A stretch of DNA of 64,000 nucleotides from the NCBI RefSeq assembly GCF_030936135.1, contig NC_082596.1, forward strand, positions 101,269,383 through 101,333,382. Reading direction: 5' to 3'. The notes below the pieces were generated by a model. That model was not told the origin of the DNA and did no database searches. It worked only from the letters and a program-made list of their open reading frames with translations. The translations under genes and the position numbers were made by a program. Source of the DNA: Gavia stellata (lineage: Eukaryota > Chordata > Aves > Gaviiformes > Gaviidae). Shown here one piece after another: positions 12,004-22,590 of this stretch (position 1 is the stretch's first letter; each line of letters opens with the position of its first letter).

Positions 12004-12070
12004 CGTCCCGTCCCGTCCCGTCCCGTCCCGTCCCGTCCCGTCCCGACCCGTCCCGTCCCGACCCGTCCCG
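12004..12070. repeat. (GTCCC)n pentanucleotide array
   Basis: About thirteen GTCCC units occur in intron 1, with GACCC variants in two of the later units. The strand is GC-rich, with CpG at every unit junction on the + strand (CCCGTCCCG). The reading frames that cross it give spurious repetitive peptides on both strands. Confidence 0.95.
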
Positions 12071-12385
12071 CGGCCTGGCCGCGGACACCCGGGAGGAGCC
12101 ATCTCACTCTCGCCCTAATTCATTTTCTCCCCCCGTTTGCAGGCGGTTGCGCTTGGGTTTGTTGCCATTGTGTCTAACCGAGTGCCGTTTCCTAGCGCAA
12201 TCTCGAAGGATGCCCGAGGCAGCAGGTTTGAGGGAGCGGGACGCATCCCTGCCCCTTCCCGCCCCGCTGCCCCGAGCCCGGGCAGCCGCGGGGCCGGCGC
12301 CCTCCCAGCTGCCTGCGTGGCTTTGGGGTTGCTTCTCTCCGTGTCCTTAGCGCAGCTATTTCTAGTGTTTTTTTATATTATTTAT

Positions 12386-12601
<216 letters not shown>

Positions 12602-13095
12602 CCCGCTGCGTCTTGCACGATATTCGCCAAGAGACCTGGGCAATAAGAAGCCGTGTGTGTGCGCCCGTGTTTGCACGGGGAAACGCGCCTGCTGCTTCGA
12701 GGCGGAATTTTCTAACAAAGGAGCAAGTCCGGGGAGAAGCAGGCAGCGCATCCTCCCCTAGCCTCCCCTCCTCCTCGCCCCTCAAAGAAAAAAAAAAAAA
12801 GGGAAAAAAGAAAAAAGACTGAAATCAACGCCGTTAATCCAGGGGCACCGAAACCCCCGGTGCTAAAAAAGCAAAGGGCGAAAAGCCCCTGACTCACCTC
12901 CCCGAGTGCCCGGCGGCGACCCCGGCTCGGTCCCACCGCCCTCCTCCTGCCCCCGACCGCCGCTGCCCGGCGGGGCGCGCCTTTAGCACCGGGGGGGGGC
13001 TCGGGGGGAGGAAAGGGCGAGGTGGGGGCGGCGGCGCGGGGGGCCGGGGCGGGCGGGGAGCCGGCGGAGCTGACCTGTGCCCCTGCCCCCCCCAG

Positions 13096-13240
13096 CGTAC
13101 CTGGTGCAGGCGGTGAGAGCGGCGGGGCGGTGCGATGCGGTCTTTAGGGGCTTCTCGGACTGTTTGCTGCGGCTGGGCGATAACATGGCCAACTACCCGC
13201 AGGACCTGGACGACAAGAGAAACCTCCAAACGATCTGCGC
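13096..13240 (+). CDS. NRN1: Neuritin, coding exon 2 (codons 19-67)
   Basis: The exon follows a pyrimidine-rich acceptor (CCCCCCCCAG) and ends at donor GTAGGT in phase 2. It completes the signal peptide ([10 protein letters not shown]; cleavage expected after Ala27, as in the mammalian protein) and begins the mature domain. It carries Cys31, Cys41 and Cys66, three of six conserved cysteines. The segment around [17 protein letters not shown] is diagnostic of neuritin. Basic residues are Arg where human has Lys at several places (30, 36, 44), in line with the GC-rich composition here. The exon is 145 nt and fits exactly between the neighbouring phases. Confidence 0.95.
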
Positions 13241-13277
13241 GTAGGTCTTTCCTCTCCCCTTCGGGGCCGCGGCGGTA

Positions 13278-13297
13278 GGGGGGGGGGGGGGGGGGGG
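13278..13297. repeat. G20 homopolymer
   Basis: Twenty guanines lie 38 bp after exon 2. The tract is capable of G-quadruplex formation in DNA or in the pre-mRNA close to the 5' splice site. Confidence 0.9.
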
Positions 13298-14455
13298 CAC
13301 ACACGGGACTGGGGGTCACCCCGGGCTGGGGAAGGGGGGCGAGGTGGGATGGTGGGAAGGAACAGAAGTAACGCGGGGTTTAGTGCTTTGGGGTTCGTTT
13401 CTCTGCTCCGGGGTCCCTCCAAGCAGACTGCCACGGGGACAGGCCGCGCTTGGGGAACAGCGAAGTCTGGAGGGAGTTTTTACAACGCCTTTTCTAGTTT
13501 TTCCCTCCGTGAATCTGGGTGGGATTTTTTTCTCTCTTTTTTTTTTTTTTCCTCCCCCCCACCTTAGCTCTTCGCATGTATTCTTTCCCCCCTCCTGCTT
13601 TGCGCTGGGATGTTGACATTATTTGCACGGGGGCTGTTATCCCTTTCCTCATCGCTGCCTTTGGGACCCACGCTCACTGGCAGGCTCCGGCCCCCCACCC
13701 CGCCCCGGGTGCTCAGGCCAGGGCTGGGAGGCGATTCCCCGGAAAAGAAAATGAAATTAAAAAGGAAAATATCCCAGTCACAGTATTGGTCTCCCAGCGG
13801 CAGAAGGACGGCCGTCCCAGCGGCAGCTCTCCTCCACCCCCCTGGCCCCTGGGGAAGCCCCTTTGCTCCCAGTTTCGCCCCGCTCCTGGCACAGAGGGGA
13901 GGAGAAGGAAGGGGCAACGATAAAGGGGGAAAATCATAATAACAAAATAGAAAACAACAACCAAAAAATAAGTCAGGTAGAAAAAGAGCTCGCCTTGCAA
14001 ACTCGGCCCTTGCTCCCCTCCTCCCCAGTTCCTCTGCGAAGCTGGAGGAACTGGGAGAGCTGGAGGAGCCCTAGATTTGCGGTAGTTTTCCCCAGAGCTC
14101 AGGGCAGTGGATCTTACCGGCGGAGGGAAAGCTGGGGCGGCTGCCGGGGGCGGGGGGGCTGCCAGCTCCGGCCTCGCCCGCCCCGCTTCGGGGTCTCGCC
14201 CCCGGGGCAGGGCAGCAAAACCGGGCATTTTCGTTACGGCTGGAAAAATAAAAAAAATCCGGCTGCACAGGGTATTCTCCCGTCTCCCGGTTGCTGTTTT
14301 TCGGCACCAACTCCCTCCATCGGGGAAAAAAAAAAAAAAAAAGTCATATTTAGAAACGAGATATGGTCCTTAGACACAAATATGTTTAGAATAGGGGTTT
14401 TTTTTTTGCTCCACGAAAATCAGAAAACGAAGGACGTGAAATGGGAAAGTGAGAT

Positions 14456-14545
14456 GGAAAGGAAAGGAGAAAGGAAAGGAGAAAGAAAGGAAAGGAGAAA
14501 GGAAAGGAGAAAGGAAAGGAGAAAGGAAAGGAGAAAGGAAAGAGA
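14456..14545. repeat. Polypurine minisatellite (GAAAGGAAAGGA)n
   Basis: About 90 bp of pure purine on the + strand, built from AAAGG and AAAGGAG-type subunits with a near 12-bp higher unit. Such mirror-like polypurine tracts can form triplex (H-DNA). Confidence 0.9.
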
Positions 14546-16089
14546 ACTCTGTAACCCTCCTCTTTTCTCTTCCTACCTAGAGATTTCAGAGCCAAGCATG
14601 ACTTTGCTGCACCTACTAAGGCTGGCACCTCGCTGTAAATTCTGGGTTGCGGTTTACCTTGTGTCCTGCGTGGGAAATAAATACCGTGGGGCAGCAGCAT
14701 CCTAATATGATGTCCTTTGGCCCTGGACTGCCGGACCAGAGGTGGTCCTGACCTGTAAAAAGTACCTCTTTTCCAAGCAAGACCCGTTCCCCGACCACCT
14801 CCCACCACCCGATTGCCTTCACCCTGTGCCGGGATGTGTATTGAAAGAAGATGGGGAAAGATTTAATTTTCCTTTGGGAGATGCAATTACAGCAGAAATA
14901 CTGCAGGAGAGGCACACTCTCAGACTCTGGCTTCTCAGTATCTCATTATTTATTACAAATGTAGCAAACATTGGGAGTCTACAACCAGCTTAGAGTGCTC
15001 ATAAATTAGAGGCTGTAGGACTACTTTAAAAAAAAAAAAAGAAAATCAAGATCCAAATTTGCAGGCGCCTGCCTTGAGGAAAGGGGAAAATAGGAGAGAG
15101 AAAGGCAGATTCGGGGTGATTTTCGATAACGCAGACATGAAGAGGAAAGGTCCGCCTGTCCCCCCCAGGTGGGGCAGTGGGACGGGTCCTGCCCCGGTGG
15201 CAAACCCCGGTCCAGTTCCCCTGAAGAAGGGAATTAAAAGAAAAAGGAAAAACCTGTGGGAATAGCTGGAAATTATCCTGGGGAAGGAGAAACCCTTCGC
15301 TGCACACAGACCCCTGGCAATGGATGGGGAGTCCCCCGCGCCGCGGACTGGTGCGGGGCGCCCAGGAGGGGAAGATGCTCCTTCCTCCTCCTCTTCTCCT
15401 CTTTCTCCTTCTCCTCCTTCTCCTCCTCCCTTCCTCCCCCGCAGTCAGGGCCCGCTCCCGCCCTGGGGGATCCCTCCCGAGGGTTTCTTAACGCCGCGCC
15501 GGGACCCTCCAGGATGCCGCCTCCGCCTGGGAAAAACGATGCCTTTCCCATTCCCATCTGCCCGCTCCCACCGGTGACGAAAATCCCTCGGGGCGAGCCC
15601 GTGGGCTCCTAGGCTAGCGTTTGCCAGCCGAGGGGCATGCCCTCTCCCCCCGGCAGGCAAAGACCCCCTCCGGCAGAGAGCAAGTTTTTGTCCCATCCCA
15701 CCCAGCTCGGGCTGGTGCCGGAGGGAGGGTTGGGGGGGGGGGGGGGAACCCCCGAAACCACAGCCCGCCGCAGCCCCCCCCGGGAACTGTCAGGGGAGCC
15801 GCTGCCCAGCGCAAAGCGTGCGCACAGGGCGGGCTGTGGGGCAGCCCGGGGGAGGCAAGGGGCCGCGGATCCCTCCCGGAAACCTCTGTCTCGCGGGGGG
15901 GGGCGGGCAGGGACCGGGTTTTAGGGCGGGGGAGGCGGCGGCTCCTCCCCGCCGGGCGCCAGCCCCCTTTAAGGCACGCTGAGCTCCGACGTCGGGGGGT
16001 CGGGGGCGGCGGGCCCGAGGGGGCGGCCCCCCGCCTCGGGAAGGTGGGTGCGCGCCTGTTTTGACGCCGGCTGCTCTCCCCTCCTGCAG

Positions 16090-16321
16090 GTACTGGGATG
16101 ATTTCCACGCCTGCACCCTCACAGCGCTCACCGATTGCCAGGAAGGAGCGACAGACCTCTGGGAGAAATTGAGACGGGAATCCAAAAACCTCGATTTCCA
16201 AGGCAGCTTATTTGAACTGTGCGGAGGCGGCAGCGGCGCCGCACCGTCCCTCCTCCCGCCGGCTTTGCCCCTGCTGCTGGCGGCTCTGTGGGCCGCGCTA
16301 GTGACCTGGCTGCCTTTCTAG
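16090..16321 (+). CDS. NRN1: Neuritin, coding exon 3 with stop (codons 67-143)
   Basis: After acceptor CTCCTGCAG the frame continues with [20 protein letters not shown], a diagnostic neuritin segment. Cys75, Cys83 and Cys111 complete the six-cysteine set. From about residue 117 the chain becomes Ala/Leu/Pro-rich and hydrophobic to the end ([14 protein letters not shown]..., last residues LPF). This is the GPI-attachment signal; by analogy with human neuritin the anchor would be at Gly116. The total of 143 residues is one longer than human NRN1 (142), the extra residue falling in the removed tail. The stop is TAG at 16319-16321. The mature protein is expected on the outer face of neuronal membranes or shed. 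Confidence 0.95.
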
Positions 16322-17425
16322 GGGGGCGAGCACACTCACACCCCCACCCTCCCCATGTGCTGGATCTATAGAGGAAGTGTCCATCCGTTGCTTTGGGGAC
16401 GTTGTGTTTTTCTGTGGTTGATGATGATGATGGTGGTGGTGGTGGCTGATGATGGTGAAACACCCATGTAGGACTGTGGAAGCGTTCTCCTTTTATTTCT
16501 TGTGTTTTATTTGCCAAATGTTACCAAACAGGCAGCGGCGCGCAGCCCAAATCGGACCTCAGCTTTACTATCGCTTCGAATCAAAAATAGAAAGAAAGAA
16601 AAATACAAACTCGAGCCCTCGTTGTGCAAAAGCAATCTCAGGAACGGCTCTGGGCCACCTAACGCTAAGGTTGTAATCGGCCGGGATACCTCCCGGCGGG
16701 CCACGGGCTCCTCTAAAAATGTGGCAGTGTGCGAGGCGAGAACAAAAACGCAGGCAAAAAAAAGGCACTGGCGAGGAATCCAAGGTAGATGTCCACGTGT
16801 GAAGCATATGGTGAATAATTCACAGTCTCTCATCTTTCCTCCACAGTCGCTTGTTTTTTGGTCATTCCACTGCAAAAAAAAAAAAAAAAAATTAAAAAAT
16901 AAAAAAGAGCATTTTTCCTCGAGGGGAAAAGAGAGCGAGCGAGCGAGAGAGAGGGAAACGAAGAGTTAAGGAAGGGAGGAATGAAGGAATGGAGGAAGGA
17001 AGGAAGGAGGGAAAGAGCGAAAGAAAGACGTGTCTAAATACCCGGAGGAGTGAAGGAATGCTGCTAACAGATCTGTGAGAGTTTACCTTTACTTGCTGTT
17101 CGAAGGCATCTTTCCGAATTCACTGCCTTTAATTTTTTCCTCCTCTTTGTTTTAGATGTTACACATACCAGTAAAATACCTGAATATCCAACCGTAGAGA
17201 TCACAAAAAGGGGGCTTAAATGTAAACCTAAAGAAAAAAAAGAACAAAAAACAACAGCAAAATGATTTTGAAAAAAAAAGAGCCTTGATTTTAAAAGAGA
17301 AGAAAAAATGTAATTTAAAAAAAAAGTTTATTATAAAGTCAATTCAGCAAAAAAAAAAAGACAAAAAAGATTTGCTACAAAGTATAGACAGAAGTATAAA
17401 ATAAAAATTATTGTTTGAAATGAGG
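16322..17425 (+). other. NRN1: NRN1 3' UTR
   Basis: Sequence between the stop codon and the poly(A) signal at 17400. It begins with a (GATGAT)/(GGTGGT) tract (16421-16460), then U-rich and AU-rich stretches (16490-16512), an A-rich run (16874-16890), a GA-rich purine tract (16928-17030) and several A-rich runs up to the poly(A) site. NRN1 mRNA is known to be regulated and localised in axons through its 3' UTR, including by Hu proteins that bind AU-rich sequence. Which segments do so here cannot be read directly. The cleavage site is inferred. Confidence 0.75.
17400..17405 (+). terminator. NRN1: NRN1 poly(A) signal AATAAA
   Basis: A canonical AATAAA occurs in the context GTATAAAATAAAAATTATTG, followed 20-35 bases later by GT-rich sequence (GAGGGTGTCGTCC) of the downstream-element type. 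The distance of about 1.08 kb from the stop codon suits the roughly 1-kb NRN1 3' UTR known in vertebrates. Confidence 0.75.
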
Positions 17426-17599
17426 GTGTCGTCCTTTTTATAAAATGTGCCTAGAGTACCTCGGAAAGAACAGGGCTTTTAAGGCAAGGAAGGCTAAATC
17501 CCGAACCGATCCCTGGATGAACATGGCAATTTCAGTTCAAACAAGGACAGGGCGGCTGAATTGGTTAGTCTCAGCCTTTCCTTTTTTTTTTTTTTTTCC

Positions 17600-18000
17600 A
17601 TTTCTTTCTTAAAAAATATGCTACAAATCCTCCCACCCTCCTCCTCCCGCAACCCCAAACCGCAGCACCCCCGTTTCCCAGCTGCCCGGAGCCGCCGAAG
17701 GAAACCCGGCGCAGCGGCGGGGCCGGGCGGAGCGGCGGTCCCGCGGGTGCGGGCGCGGAGCGCCGCGGAGCCCCGGCGGAGGGAAGACAGCAACCACCAT
17801 TAAGGAGGAGGCTGCGGAGCCGGAGCCGGGGCGCAGAGGAGCCCTTTCATAATTAATAAGGCAGCTCTGCCGAAGGAGCAAGGGGAAGGGGGGGACGGGG
17901 TATTGATTTCGCAGCAGAAGCTGCTCTAACCTCGGCTATTTATAGGCGCCTGATGCCTTTATAAAGAAATACACATCAAAGAGTAAACACGTCCTTTTTA
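17600..18000. promoter_or_regulatory. CpG-rich block with MEF2 consensus and TATA-like motif downstream of NRN1
   Basis: A second CpG-dense segment (17640-17840) lies just beyond the NRN1 poly(A) site. It is followed by CATAATTAATAAG (17848-17860), a perfect MEF2 consensus CTATTTATAG at 17936-17945 and TTTATAAAG near 17958. The combination resembles an enhancer or an unannotated promoter. No open frame here looks like a real protein. Confidence 0.4.
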
Positions 18001-20400
18001 CTTATAAGGGGAGAGCCCAGCTGGCGACCGGGGGTGGGGGGGTGATGGGGAGGTAGGGGCCGCGAATTGGTTGGAGGTGATTTATTCCCGTGGGGAGCCG
18101 TTGCCTGTGCAATAGCTCTCCTTTGCCAATGTGTAGGGTGGCAGGATCTCTCTCTCCTTCGCCCCCTCTCCCTGCTCCCCTTCCTTCTCAAGGTTCTCAA
18201 TGTAATGTGTAAGCAATAGCAAATGTAACAGTTCATAAATCAAACAGTGGGTCGCAAGCCAATCTGCATTTCCCAAACGGATTGAATCCCAGCAACGAAT
18301 GCGCTCAGGAACTGGAGCCAGGCGCCTTTACCACTGGAAGCAATGTTGATTTTTTAATGATAAAATACATTATGTGTGTGTTGGCGGGGGGGGGGCTTTG
18401 CAGGGCTCAGCCTCGCTTCGGCAGACACAGGTCTGCTTGCATTTCGGTTTCCTTTGCCCTCCCTCTAGACTCAATCCCCACCACCACCACCAAAGGAAAA
18501 GGAAAACCCTGGAGAGCAGAGCTTTGTTTAAACGGTTTGGGTTATTTTCCCTCCCCACAGAGGATCTAGACCTAAATTGATTTTTCTGTGAACATCTCTA
18601 TATTCATGAGGTCAGGCGCCGCTGTTTTGATTTCCTGTAGCACGAAATGCCAGCTGCCGAGAGAGGGGAGAGGGAGCCCTTGCTGGGGTGCGAGGGGCTC
18701 CCAGCCTGCTGCCTCCTCCGGCTGGGCCCCAGGGACCTTTCGGCGGCAGCAGGCAGCCCGCTTCGCCCCGGGGTGCCCGGGCGTGCTCCCGCCGCGCTCC
18801 CCGTCTTCCCGGCTGCTGGACGGTGCCCATCCGTTGGAGGACGGTGTGTGGGGGGCAGCCTTCCAGCTTTTCCTCACCCCTCGGAAGAAAGCTGAAACTC
18901 CGTAATAAGGGGGAGACTTCCATCTCATTAGTGGACTCGAGTTATCTTCCCGTGAGGTTGAATTACTAATGGATGATGCGCAAGGCATTGGTTGTTCCCC
19001 TTTCAGGTGTTATTTCTGAAGCCTGAGTACAATGGTCGATATTTTTTTTTATTTTTTTTTTTTTTAACCCAGGGATGGTTGCTCTGTCTTGCCTTGTTTT
19101 GTGGCCAAGGAAACACGAGCTCTCCCCCAAGTCCCAGGAAGGGACTGAGCGTACTCGGTCTGCCTTCTGCCGCCATGCACCTGTAGGGTTTGGCAGGGCT
19201 GGCAGGAGGGGACTGCGGGGGACGCTGGCGTGTCGCTTGCCAGCCTGGTCCCACTGCCCCTGGCAGCGGCTGCTTTAGCAAAAGCTGGAGAGGTTCAAGC
19301 CTCTTCACACCCCTTAACTCCCAGGCAAACGTGAGTTGGTGAGGGGAAAAAATGCAACAGAAAAGCATTTAAACGTTGACAATAACCACAGTAAAAGTAT
19401 CACCTACTTAAACAAAAAATACACGCACACACACGGGAAAAAGAAAAAAAAGCCCAAACACGGATCAACAGGGGAAAAAACCCACAGCTGAAACAAAAGG
19501 CAACCCCGTGCCTTTCTAGCTGGCTGGGTAATCAGGGAGGGTTGCGGCCATTGCGGCTCTGCCTGCCCTAATTCCTGTCCCCAGCTCTGACTGAGCAACC
19601 GCAGCCCCGCAGTCCCCGGAGGGCCGCAGAAAGCTGCCTCCTTCCTTCCTTCCCCGTCAGTGCTGGATGAACCCGCGCTTGGCAATCGGCTGCTCTCTGC
19701 CAGCCTCCACCTTTTAGCCGCCTGGCTCAGCTCTGGAGGGAGGGCTGCGCCTTGCTGCCCGCTTGGGCTGCCCTCCGACGCGGCGAGACTGCACCAGCAC
19801 TGGGCTGAGGTGGTGGCGGTTGATTTTTTTGCTTCAAAGGGGAGGGGAAAAAAAAAGTCCCTTTCCCATCTGTTCAAAGGAGAGGGAGATGGAGCGGGCC
19901 TGTGCCAGGAGCAAAAGCTTGATCCAGGACATGCGAAACTGAGGAAAAGCCATCTGAAAGGTAGCGAGGGCAAACGGGTTGGCCCTTACAGAGGGAGAAG
20001 GGAGGGATGGTATAAAAGTAAGGTGCAGTACCCATTTCTCACAGGACTTGCCGGTGGCTATGTCTATGCCTCAGAAGAAGCAGCGAGATGCTGTTGGTCC
20101 CTGGCTGGTTTGCATAGTCTAGGGACAAATGTCTCAGTGACTCTCCCAGCTCTCTTCCTCTCCAGGGCCCTGTTTAAATCTGTGCAGTTGCTTTCCTGCC
20201 CAGTGAAATCCAGCAGGCTCTGGGAAGGGCTGACAACCCAAGGAGACAGAGGCCAGTTCAGCCTTCCTATTCATCAGGGCTGATTCATTAATAATTAGTG
20301 CCATTAGGTGCACTACAGCAGTGCCTGAGGGCCCCAATTAAAGGAAAGTGAGCTTGTTAAATCGAGAGAGCCAGAATCTCCCTCTGTTACTCCCGCCTGA
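18001..20400. other. Non-coding DNA downstream of NRN1 with enhancer-like blocks
   Basis: Two blocks look non-random. One is 18190-18370 with 18580-18640 and 18900-18990, which hold AT-rich homeodomain-type cores (ATTCATGAGG, TTGAATTACTAATGG) inside GC-rich DNA. The other is 20265-20360, containing CATTAATAATTAG and CCAATTAAAGG. Neither carries splice sites or a supported frame. Conservation cannot be tested here, so the regulatory reading is an inference. Confidence 0.35.
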
Positions 20401-22465
20401 TGCAGAGGTGGTGCCTTCAGGGTGGGCAGCAGGAATAGCCCTGGCTTTCTAGGCATGCAGCCTCTCTGCCTTCCCCCTCCCTCCTCCTCCTCCAGCTTTT
20501 CCCTCTCCTTTGCCTTAGCTGCAGATCCTGCTTACGGGCTGCTGCAGAGCGAGGCGGGTGCAGGGGGTGGCTAGCAGGACTCGCGGGAGGAGGTGGTAAA
20601 TCAGGTTATTTTTCAGAGCCATTTCATTCTTCATCACAGGGCAAAGGAGTGGGTTTGGGTTGGGTTTTTTTTTCGGGGGGGGGTGGTGGGTGGGCAAAGT
20701 GATGGGGACTGCAGAGGAGTCTGTTACAAAATCAGATGCAATTTTAGCTGTCCGAGAAAGAGTTGCTTTAGGCTATGGGCAGCTGTCCAGCTGGCTGCTG
20801 TCTCTCCTGAGGGACAGTTTCAACCTAAGGCCTATTGCAGTGGTGGTACAGCAAAGAGCTTTCGTTTGCTTTGGGCTAAGGACCTTCTGCTGCCCAGTTC
20901 CACCACTGAGAAGAAAAGCTGGAGATGATGTGGGAGAGGGACATTGCACTGTTATTGATGAGTTATTGGCTGTTCCTTTCTCCTCAGATCCCCACGGTGG
21001 CTCTGTATTAGAAGATCTTACTCAAAGCCCTGTACTCCTGAGCTAAGGGTTAGCTAACGGATGGGCAGGCTGTGCTGGCGTAGGATTTGCTTTTCAGGAG
21101 ATACTGCAGAAATAGTTTAAACGATTCAAATGATCAGAAACCCAGATTGTGGCCTCTGCCCTAGCTTTTTAGTTTTTATTGTTTGTTTTAGTTAGTTAGT
21201 TAGTTAATCTCCTAAACTGATATGAAGGAAAGATGGAAACCGCCTGCTGAAGGTCAAGGTGCAACGACCGACCATCAGTGCTGGTATTCATCAGCAGAAA
21301 TCCATGCCCACAGGTGCTGGAAGTCTCCTCAGCAAGAGAAACAACATTGCTGCAGGGGACAACTAGTCCTGACCTTCTTTACACAGCCCTTATCTGGGAA
21401 AAAGCATCCCCTGAAGTCAATATGCATTCTGCCTGGGTAAGGATTTTGAATGCTCAGTTTTGCCTCTGACAGAGGTGCTATCCAAATACGATCTCCAGGT
21501 TCATGTCACCAAAATATGAAGTGCTTGTGTGTGCATCGTACTTCGCGCTTCCAAGTTTCTTGCCTATGATATCAATTTATTAAGGACTGGGAAAAACTTA
21601 CTAAGTCTCTCAAGCATCAAAGATCAAATCTGCAGGGCACCTTTTTTGCTGTGAAGCAGCAGACTCAAGAGTGGATAGGCAGTGCATCCTTTAATACCAC
21701 TTTAATACCACCAATTTTTATAACACTTTGGAAACTACTGGATATTCAAACTGATGCTCCCTAAGGCAGGGAACAAAAAAACAAACCCTAGCCAATCAAA
21801 CTGAAAAAAAAATAGAAGAAGGAAGAAAGGAAGAAAACACAAGAAAAAAATCGTCACTGACATTGATGGGAATTCGTTGAATCATATTTATCCCCCCTTA
21901 AACCACCTATAGCGCAGACACTATCAGTAAGTTTACCTCAGGACTGGCTAGGTACCTGGTCCAATTCTGCCAAATGCACCTCTTCAAGAGTCAAATCATA
22001 GTGTCTAGCATAGCGTCTCTCTTTGTCAGAACATCTAATAGTACTATCTTAAGTATGAGAAGTTTTGCAGTAAATTGATAGTTTGGTATTTATGCTCCTT
22101 CTAATGCATTTTGTTTTGTGTAGTGAAAGAGGTCTTATCCATTCCTGTGCTCCTTTGGGGCACTTTCAATTTTCCAATCCTCTGGCACGAGCTGCCTTTG
22201 CAAAGGAATGATTCCTGTAAAGCCATCGCCCCATTTCATTTCCCATATTCCAAGAAATCCTGAAATTATGTTGTCAGGTGAAAAATCCACTACATATTTT
22301 GTCAGCATGGAGCACTGGTCCCATTAGTTTCGCAATGCCTCATTTAAGCATCCAATATGCCAGAAAATTGTCCTAAGCTTTGCTTTTTATTGAGGCTTAA
22401 TAGGTGCCCTTGTCCCTTTTACTAGACCTGTGATGCAAGACTTGGTTTTGTTCTGTTGCCAAGGC
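20401..22465. other. Intergenic DNA, nothing recognised
   Basis: Mostly unique sequence with short A-rich and G-rich runs (for example near 20676-20690 and 21805-21850) and a (TTAG)4-like tract at 21191-21206. The open frames are short and unremarkable on both strands. Confidence 0.5.
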
Positions 22466-22469
22466 TTTT

Positions 22470-22590
22470 CATTTGATCTCCCTCACCCTTACTTCTACCG
22501 TCTATTAAATGGGAGTAGCACTTTGAGATCTTTGGTGGGTCAAAAATGCTATATGAGGAGGTAGGCATTATTAATTAGAACGATATTATT
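22470..22590 (+). mobile_element. Ancient L3/CR1-type retroposon tail
   Basis: The string TATTAAATGGGAGTAGCACT, then CTTTGAGATCTTTGGTGGG, AATGCTATATGAGGAGGTAGG and CATTATTAATTA matches the well-known 3' end shared by L3 and old CR1-like elements (AAATGGG..., CTTTGAGATC, GCTATATAA, TATTATTA). It is strongly diverged, so an age well before bird diversification is likely. A MIR-like SINE carrying the same tail is an alternative. Confidence 0.55.

Larger units (their letters stand above)
13241..16089 (+). other. NRN1: NRN1 intron 2 (phase 2, 2849 bp)
   Basis: The intron runs from GTAGGT to CTCCTGCAG. It contains a G20 run (13278-13297), another G15 run (15732-15746), a polypurine minisatellite (14456-14545), A-rich tracts (14326-14342, 15028-15040) and CpG-rich blocks at 13660-14240 and 15130-16080. 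No additional exon is needed to make a complete neuritin, and I see none. Confidence 0.9.

Noticed and set aside
11518..12177. Overlapping 190-codon frames on both strands
   Set aside because: They come from GC-rich intron 1 and the GTCCC array. The repeated Pro/Ser/Arg or Gly/Thr/Asp pattern is a repeat artefact.
13863..14705. 280-codon plus-strand open frame
   Set aside because: It is inside NRN1 intron 2 and is extended by the purine minisatellite, which gives a Lys/Glu/Arg repeat. No splice or domain support.
15614..16201. 195-codon minus-strand frame overlapping NRN1 exon 3
   Set aside because: It is antisense to the CpG-rich end of intron 2 and to exon 3. Composition is Pro/Arg-rich with no domain.
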